In this document: piece after piece, positions 55,665 to 64,000 of the stretch
Layout of the letters: the number at the start of each line of letters is the position of its first letter
Numbering within the stretch: the first letter of the stretch is position 1
Assembly (NCBI GenBank): GCA_019454045.1
Contig: SKCR01033472.1
Location: 62,001 to 126,000, forward strand
Length of the DNA: 64,000 nucleotides
Reading direction: 5' to 3'
DNA from: Zanthoxylum bungeanum
Taxonomy: Eukaryota; Streptophyta; Magnoliopsida; Sapindales; Rutaceae
Position numbers and translations under genes: made by a program
The notes under the pieces: generated by a model
Seen by the model: only the letters and a program-made list of their open reading frames with translations
Database searches by the model: none
Told to the model about the DNA's origin: nothing

Positions 55665-58600
55665 TGTTGGATAATTATGACCCATATCATCACTATTTGT
55701 ACAGAACATGGTGTTGTTGTACAAATTAACTATGTGACAAAGGAAATTGCTCTTTTATCATTTGTAATTGGATTACCTGGATTTATAAATGATAAAAGTC
55801 CATATAATTAGTACCAGATTAATAAGATATGAGACAATATTAATCCAGAAAGGTTTAATCATTAAATATCCCTAGTTGTAGTATTATCGAGACTGGACAT
55901 CGATAATGCGGAATAGGCTAGTATTACACTTGTGCGTGTTATGGAAGCGTAACGACATAGTTCTCATATATTTGGGTATTGGATACTCATGCAAGTGTAA
56001 TAGGAGGTTCTGTTTACCGATGGTACGAAAACAGCTTCGCTCTGGATAGACCCCTCGGAATCCCATTGGTAGTATGACTATGTGTCTATGGGAATCCGAA
56101 TCAGGGTAGGTGTATTTGGTCTTAACCTGAGACTTGCATCGCTAATACTTGTGTGGGACACAGAAACTGGACGACGCATGCTGTCCGGGCTCGTGGCCTG
56201 GTCGGGAGTACGGAGTAGCCACGGGGGACTAAACCAGAGAATAATGGAGTCGCCACCCGGTGTGAACCGGGAAAATGAGATTTAAGGCCGCACTCACCCC
56301 TCCCAAGGGAAGACCTCAAACCGTTGGGTTCAGAATGGTCCCTTACTTATGTCACTTGTAATGAAAGGATTTATGTAATAATTTAATCAAGTTTAAGTAA
56401 CACTTATTTCCAAGAGTATCATGCTTCTAAATTCACATGCATACATCAACAAGTTCATCACAACATGCAACATCACATGGCAATCTTATGAACATTTCTC
56501 AATCATATGATAGGGAAAACTAAGAACAACCTAATCATACTTGAGTACTATCTCATGAACATATTAACCAAATAACATGCTAACAACCTAATCATGCTTG
56601 AATATCATCCCAAGAATACATCGAATGGGTGAATGCAAGAATATAAATAATATGATTGGCTACATAATGCAAGGGAGATCACCCAAAAGGCAGTTGTGCA
56701 TGAAATATGATGAGACAGACTTAGTTCAGTGTGTGCGCGTTCATGTAGCATTCGTTAACACGTTCGAACGGTAAACAGAAGGTTCGCGTTCGTGTAGCGT
56801 TTGATAACTCGTTCGAACGGATCTAGACCTGATGAAACAAAATGCATGCGTGTTCGAGTAGCGTTCGTAAATACGTTCGAACGGGAAACAGAAGGTTTGC
56901 GTTCGTATAGCGTTTGATAACACGTTCGAACGGATCCAGACCTGATGAAACAAAATGCATGCGTGTTCGAGTAGCATTTGTAAAATGCGTTCGAACAGGA
57001 AACAGAAGGTTCACGTTCGTATAGCGTTCGAAAATGCGTTCGAATGGGAACAGACCTGATGCACAAAATGTGACGCATACATACATAAAAAAAGCAAATA
57101 GCGAAATACGAAGCGCGGCGAAGCATCGTAGCGAAGGATTTTAACCTCTCCAATTAGAGGACCTTTCATCGCACTTACTAAGCCCATGCGCTTATCTCAA
57201 TGCATATAAAAATAAGACAATAACCTTAGACTTCATATACCCGATTGAACACATCTTACATTCAACCGAATATACGTTAATCGGCGCGGCAAAGCATCAT
57301 GGTAAAGGATTTTAACCTCTTCAATTAGAGGACCTTTCATCGCACTTACTAAGCCCATGCGCTCGATCACATCATGCATACAAAAATAAAGACAATCATA
57401 TCAAACTTGGTATGCCCGATTGAACATATCTTACATTCAACTGAACACACATCAACCGGCGCGGCAAAGCATTGTGGTAAAGGATTTTAACCCCTCCAAA
57501 TAGGGGACCTTTAATCCGACTTACTAAGCCCATGCGCTCGATTGTTTCATACATACAAAAGTAACATGCAGAATAAATAAATAAATCAAAGCAACATAAA
57601 ACAAAAGAATGTGCCGTTTACTCAAGTGGTACGTGGAGTTGTATCCCGAGTACAGATCATACTACCGTCCATTCGGAATCGGCTATGAAATTTATGTCCG
57701 GGTTTCCATCCTATATACCACAAGAGGTGACATATTTTCCATTTCATTCAAGCCCCAACATGCATCCACAAACGACTCTCATGCGAATAGAATTCAATAA
57801 ACAATCAAAAAACGAATATAAACTAATGAGAAAAGTGCCCTCAGGTCTAACCTTTTTAAATCACCTCTCGGATGTACGGTACACGATCTTCGGAAGGTGG
57901 ATGCTCTGCAACTCTTCCGGTTCACTGGTTCACTGCTCTCGTTCGTTGTCTTACTATTTTGACTCCGATTCGCTGCCGTTTTGCTACTGTTTTGCTGCTG
58001 TATTTTAGTTACTGTTTTTGGGATGTTTTGGCTACTGTTTTGGATGTGATTTTCGGTGGTGTTATGGTGTGGTTCGGGGGCTGTTTTATGTGTGTTTTAG
58101 GGCTGCTGTATGGGCTGTTTTTCGGTGATACACAGTCGCTGAATGAAGGTCTGGTTTTCGGTGATTAGGAAAGGGGATCAAGAGAATTTTTGTGTTATTT
58201 CTTGAGTATGCGTGAACTCCTAGGGTTTCTGTGTGTGTTGTGATTTTAATGTGAGTTGTGTGTATATTATGTGTATGAGCTAGGGGAATCATGTCTTGGT
58301 TATGGGTTGTTTATATAGAGAATGGCTAGGGCTTCACCTTGTCTCACAAGGAAGTGATTTGATTTTGTGTTGAGCAAGGAAAGTCAAAGATTGAGGGGGG
58401 GACAAATTTGGTTTGGATTAGGAAGTCAATATCTTTAATTTGTTATAATTGATTTTAATTAGGCATGACATCTTTTTAATTTAGTATGTAATTTTGTTTA
58501 GTTAGGAAGGAATCTTGTGTAATTTGTGGGTGAATATCTTAATTAAGGAATTAAAATATTTGATTGATTTTAATGTTTATTTTAATTTGGTATGTGATTT

Positions 58601-60432
58601 TTAGATTTGTTTTGATTTCACCATATGTTAAATATGTGTTTTAAGTGGGCTTGGGCGTGTGGGCCAAGGCTTGGGCGAATTGGGCTTAATGTGAGGCTAG
58701 CAGCAAAACCAGAACTACCGACACCATTCGAACGCTTACTCGAACGCGGCATGAACACCCGCAATCTGTTTGGCGTTCGAACGTATACACGAACGCAGAA
58801 CGAACGAAACAGTGAACCTTGTTTATTCTGAATTCCCCCTTCCGATGTCCGCTTCCCGTGACCTCCGTGACTTAAAAGGTAGTGTCTCCAAATGAGACTC
58901 ATCATAGGGACTTATATGCAAAAATGCAGTGCCTACAACTTGCGACAATCAATATACTTTGGTTTTGGTCGTCCAGGGCTTTAACAGGTTATGTGTACGC
59001 CTCTTCTGGGTATACTGTGAATCATAGTGTATTGGGTGTGATGTCAAGATGGAAGTATCACTTCAGTCATATGGAGATGAAGATCACGTAGGATACGGAA
59101 ATAATACTCTTAAGTACTGCAGTCATCGGGATAATATGACTAGGTCATGATTATCCGAATATAGCGACTAGTTACCAGAGATCCGATATATGCTTCGTAC
59201 AGGGCAGACACAATTCCAGCCCCAGGTATAGCATGTGACTATCGATACTGGATCGTTATAGGTAATATTACGTATGCTACGTCTGACAAAGATTACATAT
59301 TCCTTTAAAGAATATTTCTGGAGAATTGGGTAGGCACAGTGTTTTGCTAGAAGCCAACCATGTCTTGTAAATCAGTAAGAGCGTGGTACCAGGTACGCAC
59401 GTATTCGGATAATCCGATGACCGTATTTACTGCCAACATATCCAGGGATCTCTTGGGTCGCTTCCCGAAGATTCACCAATGAGATTTGACTCGAACAGAA
59501 AATTAATCTGGGATTAATTATAAGAGAGGAAGTTAATCTGGGATTAATCACGGTAATAATTAATCTGTGAATTAATTATCAATAGAAAGAATTAGTCCGA
59601 GATTAATTACGTCGAGAATTTATCTGGGATTAAATTCGTCGAGAAGAGAGAACGCGGTTAATTTGGAATTAATCGGTAAAAGAAATTTAATAGTTAAATG
59701 GGATTTTTCTATTCAATTTATTTATATGGGCTAAAATGATATATTAGATATATTAATTGAAATTAGATTTCAATACGGAATTAAATTGGATTTTAATTCA
59801 AGCGAACGAATTTATTTAGAATTAATTCGCGAGCGACATCCGTAATAATTTTGCTAGACATTATTATTTAATTAAATTGGATTTAATTACATCGCGACAG
59901 AAAATTCGTTTAATCGAATTAAGCTAACCCGAGCCCGAAGTGGGTGGAACAAGCCACTTGAATTTTGAATTAAAGTGGGTCCCACCAACTTACATCACAT
60001 GTCTATCAAGTGTCAACTTGAGTGATGGAAGTTGTTGGAGGCATTAAATGCCATTTTTCCCTCAAACACTTTGCCTTTTCTTTTCGTAAAAGGATATACA
60101 CACTTTTGTGAGTTGACTTGGTCAATTGGGTTTTAGAAACACAAAACAAATTCTCTCTCTCCCTTTCTTTCTCCATGGCCGAACCTTCATGTCTTTGGAA
60201 GGGAAATTTTTTTCTTTCATTTGTTCTTACTAGCATATCAAGGAGTGAATCAAGGTGATAGGGAAACTCACCCAAGTGTTGGAAACACTCAAGAAAGCTT
60301 GGAGCTTCCACGGAAATGCATAAAAAGTTTTGAACTCATCCGATTAATGTGAGTATTTTCCGCAACTCTTTTGATTTTATTCACACACAAATCACTCTTA
60401 GACGATCTTGGCATGTTCTAGGAACACTTACA
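55665..60432 (+). mobile_element. C2 5' LTR with nested solo LTR
   Basis: It starts TGTTGGATAATTATGACCC and ends AACACTTACA, just before the primer site. The LTR proper is 55665-56151 plus 58944-60432, about 1.98 kb, and aligns with the lone LTR at 8668-10490. The right part (about 59495-59700) is an array of TTAATCTGGGATTAATTA-like words forming short inverted repeats. Confidence 0.85.
56152..58938 (-). mobile_element. Solo Tat/Ogre-like LTR (copy C)
   Basis: It runs from TGTGGGACACAG to GCAGTGCCTACA and aligns over its full length with copies A and B. It is flanked by ACTTG on both sides (56147-56151 and 58939-58943) and by uninterrupted C2 LTR sequence. Hence it is a solo LTR left by recombination between two LTRs. 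It has a longer CGTTCGAACGG array, one fewer 175-bp unit, and a TATA-like box at 58310-58317 (minus strand). Confidence 0.93.
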
Positions 60433-60433
60433 A

Positions 60434-60446
60434 TGGTATCAGAGCG
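60434..60446 (+). other. Primer-binding site (tRNA-iMet type) of C2
   Basis: TGGTATCAGAGCG lies one base after the LTR end. Confidence 0.88.
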
Positions 60447-62880
60447 ATCTAAGCTTGATTTGAATTTCTAGGATTCATGACTTTAAATTTGGGATTTTAG
60501 TGTTTGGAGCATGAAATGCCTAAATTGATGGTTGGGTTGAGTTTATATGATGTTGAATTGGATTTGTATATCATTGGATTTATGATAAATTGATTAGATA
60601 AAAAATCCTTAATTCTTCATGCTTGGCCGAATGTACCCCTAGGTTACACATGGTATTTTTTTTTTTTGAAAATTAGACAATTGGATGTGTTGTTGGCGTG
60701 ATAGAAATCTTAGATGTTGATTTAATTAGATTGAAATCAAATTGAATGATTTTTGTATGCCTTTGCCGTGAGCCTTGAAGCATGTTATAAGATTGATTTT
60801 GGTTCAATTTGTGTTGGACATGAATTGGAAATGTAGAACATGATTAATTGAATTAATTAGTGTTTTGGAAGCATTAGATTAATTAATTAATTATGGTAAT
60901 TACACTTGAATTGAATTAATTAGTAATTTGGAATAATAAGTTAATTTAATTTATTGTATTTGGGCTTAATGAGCTTGGTTGGGCCAATTTTGGTTTAGGA
61001 TAATTGGTTGGATCCAATTGGGCCTAAAACCATTTCCATAAAGTCCAAATATGATAATTGGGCCTAATGGGCCTAAATTGATTTTTGGCATAGGGTGATT
61101 CCTAATTGGGCCTTGGCATCTTGGGTTTGACCCATAATTGCCAAAGCCCATGCCTTAAGAATTAATTGAAAGCCCATTGGACTTTAATTGAATAGTATTG
61201 GATACTAATTGTGCCTTTGAGACCCATAAAGATTGGATTTGGAATCCAAGTCTAAAAGGCACTATTGAAAGTGTAATGATTTAATTTGGAATTAAATATG
61301 AATTAGTATTGAATATAATTTAAATTGGATTTAAAATTATAGTTCGATATAATTCAAGAATACTTACTTTAAGTATTTATTCTTAAACGAGTTGGACTCG
61401 CGCAAATCAAATCGTTGTTTGAACATTAGATGGTCACTAATCAAAGATTGATTAATTGGATTAGATTGATTGATAACATGCTTTGTGTGAATACTTGGAT
61501 GTATGTATGAATAATGTATATCAGATGGATATTAGAAGGGTGAGGGTAATTTTGGAAATTATTGTAATAAATTTAGAATTTATTAAATTGGACATGCGTG
61601 TCCAGCCTATTACCTCTTTTCTCATTGTATTTCTCTTCTCACCAATTCCCCTCAATGTAAATGAGGTTTCTTTAGAAGTATTATGTAATTGGGTAGAAGT
61701 ATGAATAGTGCTAGCGGGAGAGAGGAAAGTGAGAGATTTTTTCAAGGAATAATTTTTTGTATATCCATCCGCATATCATTATTAATTTTATGGCGCCTTA
61801 TTATGCTTTTAGAATGCATGTTTAAGGGTGTATTATGAGACCTAATTAAAGATAATAAATTAGTTGCCAAATCGCGATAAAACCCTTATTTCATATTAAG
61901 CGTTTTTCCTTCCATTGAGTGATTCTCTCTCAAGATCCAAGATTGGCATTGGTTTGTTGGCCAAAGTCAAGACCTTTGTCCATCGTGGATGTGTTTGGAT
62001 CACGAAAGCTTTGTTCCATATCGTACGTCTTGGGCAAGTTGTGATTTGTTGGCCAAAGTCAAGGTCACTTCTTGTTCATCGGCCTTGATTACGAAGCTTT
62101 CCCACTGTCAATGGGTCACGCTTAACTGGTTTCATTAAGCTTGTTGAGCCAAAGCCAAGGCTTAGTTGATTCAGAGGAAAAAAGGTTAGGTAATATATTG
62201 GATATATTGGCATATATTGGATATATGTTTCGGACTTGGAAGTCCACCTACTGGATCTAGGAATTGGATGGGATCCAATTGATCTTAGAGATCTACCTAG
62301 TTAAGTTTCATACAATTTGTTGACCAAAGTCAAGGTTGTGTGTTATTTAACGGGATCCTAGCCCACTAGGAAACTAGGTTTCCCGAGTACTCCACAGAGG
62401 GTTAGAGGCTCGCCGAAAAATAGTGGGAGGCAAGTATTAAATTTGCAATTTCATTTAGATACTTGCCAATACGCGCTCATTTCATTTTTCGTCATCAATT
62501 ATTTATAAATATATTAGTTGGACTAATATTCAATTGTTTTTTTTAATTGAACAGTTAGACTTATTCAAACTACTTCATTTATAGTTGGTTATATAATTGG
62601 ATTATAGTAATCAATATATTTGAATTTAACCGATCATTTATAGTTGGTTATATAGTTAGACTATAGTAATCATTATATTTGTACCCGAAATCGTTGATTG
62701 GATAGTTGGACTATTGGAATCAAGATAACTGAAAGATTAGCGTTTAAAACATAATCCTGGGTGAAAATGTCTTTAAGCGGCTTCAATTTTTAAATTAGGA
62801 ATAGAATATCAGGATAGTCCTAAGAGCCGAGAAGTTACTTTATTTGATAGAGTGACATCTCGGGCCTGAGCCCGGAGTTG
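60447..62880 (+). other. C2 leader
   Basis: AT-rich leader without a convincing gene. Four (G)CCAAAG(T/C)CAAG words occur at 61957, 62049, 62146 and 62320, followed by AAAATAGTGGGAGGCA near 62417. Two imperfect repeats with TTATAGTTGGTTATATA lie at about 62578-62690. Confidence 0.6.
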
Positions 62881-63734
62881 AGCAAATAGTGGAGCATGAG
62901 CTTTGGAAGACTCATGGTGATGATAACTTTAGTGCTCAATCCGTTATGCTTGTCGCAATGACTCTTTAATTCCGTCAACAGAACTAAGGATTAGATCCTT
63001 ATACCATGATGTTGAAGTTAAAGGATCTTCATAGATCTAACCTTAGATTTTAGAAGTATGAATTGTAAAAGAAGCTCTTTTGCTCGCGTATGTTAGAAGG
63101 TACGTCTGTTGAACACTAGGTGTCGCAGATGATGGCTGACATCGAATAGCTAGGTTAGCTGGGCATTACCTACGAGGCCGAGACTTCCAAAGATTTGATC
63201 TTACAGTCTCTGCTCGAAAGCCGGGGCAGGTTCATTAAGAACCAAAAGAAAACTCTTGGAGAGTTGATGGCTATGCTCAAGGAGGCAGAGCCAAAGCTTC
63301 TAAAAATGGGCAAAGGCAAAATCGTCACAGTCTTCTGGGAAAACAAATGACATATCCCAAGATGTCTGCCTAAACTGTGGCAAACGGGGTTACTGGATGC
63401 GTGACTGCCGTATGGACAAAGTAGACATGAAGGAAGTGAAGGCGGGCAAGGCTCCGACTTCAAGAATGTTTGTTATAAACATGACCATTACTAGTTTAAA
63501 AATTGGATTTTTGATACTGGATGTGGAACATACATATGTACTGATGTGCGGGATCTGCTGATGAGCAGGATACCGACTTCAGATGAGGTCGACCTATGAG
63601 TCAGAAACAGGACATGAGTCGTTGTTTTGGCCGTAGGAACCAAAGTTTTGGAACTGCCATTTGGGCATGTAATTAAATTAGGAGACTGTTAAAATGTACC
63701 TAGTTTGACTAGAAATATTATCTCTATATCTAGT
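62880..63734 (+). pseudogene. C2 gag and protease relic
   Basis: Decayed copia gag: EHELWKTHGDDN near 62900, then MADIE, GITYEAETSKDLILQSL, KKTLGELMAMLKEAEPKLL. The zinc knuckle CLNCGKRGYWMRDC (about 63368-63409) has Tyr where CCHC needs His. The protease active-site word WIFDTGCGTYICTDV follows at about 63500-63545, then VGTKVLELPFGH, and NIISIS just before the LTR insertion at 63735. Stops are frequent. Confidence 0.82.
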
Positions 63735-64000
63735 TGTAGGCACTGCATTTTCGCATATAAGTCCCGATGATGAGTCTCGTATGGAGACACTACCTCTTTA
63801 ATTGTGGAAGCCGCATGAAACGGACGTCGGAAGGGAATAGTCAAGAATTGAGATATTGTTGGACTTAACTCGCTGGATTAGCTTCGGGTTCGCTTGTTGG
63901 ACCTCTATTTTAAAACATACCCTTAGCCCAAAACCCCGCAAGACACACACCAAGCCCACACACTACCAAAACACACACCAAGCCCACTAAATGGACCAAG
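63735..64000 (+). mobile_element. Tat/Ogre-like LTR (copy D), cut by the window edge
   Basis: TGTAGGCACTGCATTTTCGC and the following words (TGATGAGTCTC, GGAGACACTACCT, ACGGACGTCGGAAGGG) correspond to the reverse complement of the ends of copies A-C. This LTR therefore lies in the opposite orientation to them. It diverges more from A-C than they do from each other. Confidence 0.8.

Larger units (their letters stand above)
55665..64000 (+). mobile_element. Copia element C2 (5' part; continues beyond the window)
   Basis: It comprises the 5' LTR (55665-60432, split by a solo Tat/Ogre-like LTR), an iMet primer site (60434-60446), a leader of about 2.4 kb and decayed gag-protease (about 62880-63734). 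The last 266 bases are another LTR inserted in the protease region. It sits in the 3' untranslated part of G1. Confidence 0.8.

Overview
The window is flowering-plant nuclear DNA, probably eudicot: AT-rich, with exons 1-2 of an ALFIN-like PHD-finger gene (minus strand, 4903-5123) and otherwise almost entirely transposable elements. No tRNA, rRNA or CRISPR locus was seen. Species cannot be read from the sequence.

Layout. 1-8667: a decayed hAT transposase (1222-3185) carrying a SINE-like insertion, a 421-bp-period direct duplication, the ALFIN-like 5' fragment with its leader, a MITE-like element and a degenerate minisatellite. 8668-10490: a copia LTR standing alone. 11507-17255: remains of a second copia element (RT-RNase H relic, LTR, tRNA-iMet primer site, leader). 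From 17256 to the right edge lies a nest of LTR elements. Athila-type gypsy element G1 (+) starts at 17256. Its 5' LTR is split by a complete copia element C3 (19276-36967, minus, TSD TGTGA). C3 gag is in turn split by a complete non-autonomous Tat/Ogre-like element (25086-33602, minus, TSD CTTAT). G1 is split again, just after its protease, by a second Athila element G2 (39333-49300, minus, TSD ATCAC). G1 resumes at 49301 with RT-RNase H-integrase and an accessory region to 55664. There the copia element C2 (+) is inserted; its LTR carries a solo Tat/Ogre-like LTR (56152-58938, TSD ACTTG), and its protease region is entered by a related LTR at 63735. The 3' ends of G1 and C2 lie outside the window.

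The most interesting content is the cargo. Downstream of the integrase position both G1 and G2 carry (i) an unrecognised 183-codon accessory reading frame with a Cys-rich patch and (ii) an intronless gene of the LOG family (cytokinin riboside 5'-monophosphate phosphoribohydrolase), ending in a basic patch plus LDLNL, a tail that fits an EAR repressor motif. G1 also has a partial tandem second LOG copy. G2 has lost nearly all of pol (protease is joined in frame to the integrase tail) but keeps gag, the accessory frame and LOG, like a cargo-carrying non-autonomous derivative. G2 LTRs have 14 ACGTGG cores just upstream of a TATA box, an array absent from the G1 LTR. All copies here bear stops or frameshifts, so this locus is a record of the system rather than an evidently working copy.

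A second unexpected relation: the leader of copia C3 and the leader-side internal region of the Tat/Ogre-like element share a diverged block of about 270-290 bp in the same orientation, although they belong to different superfamilies.
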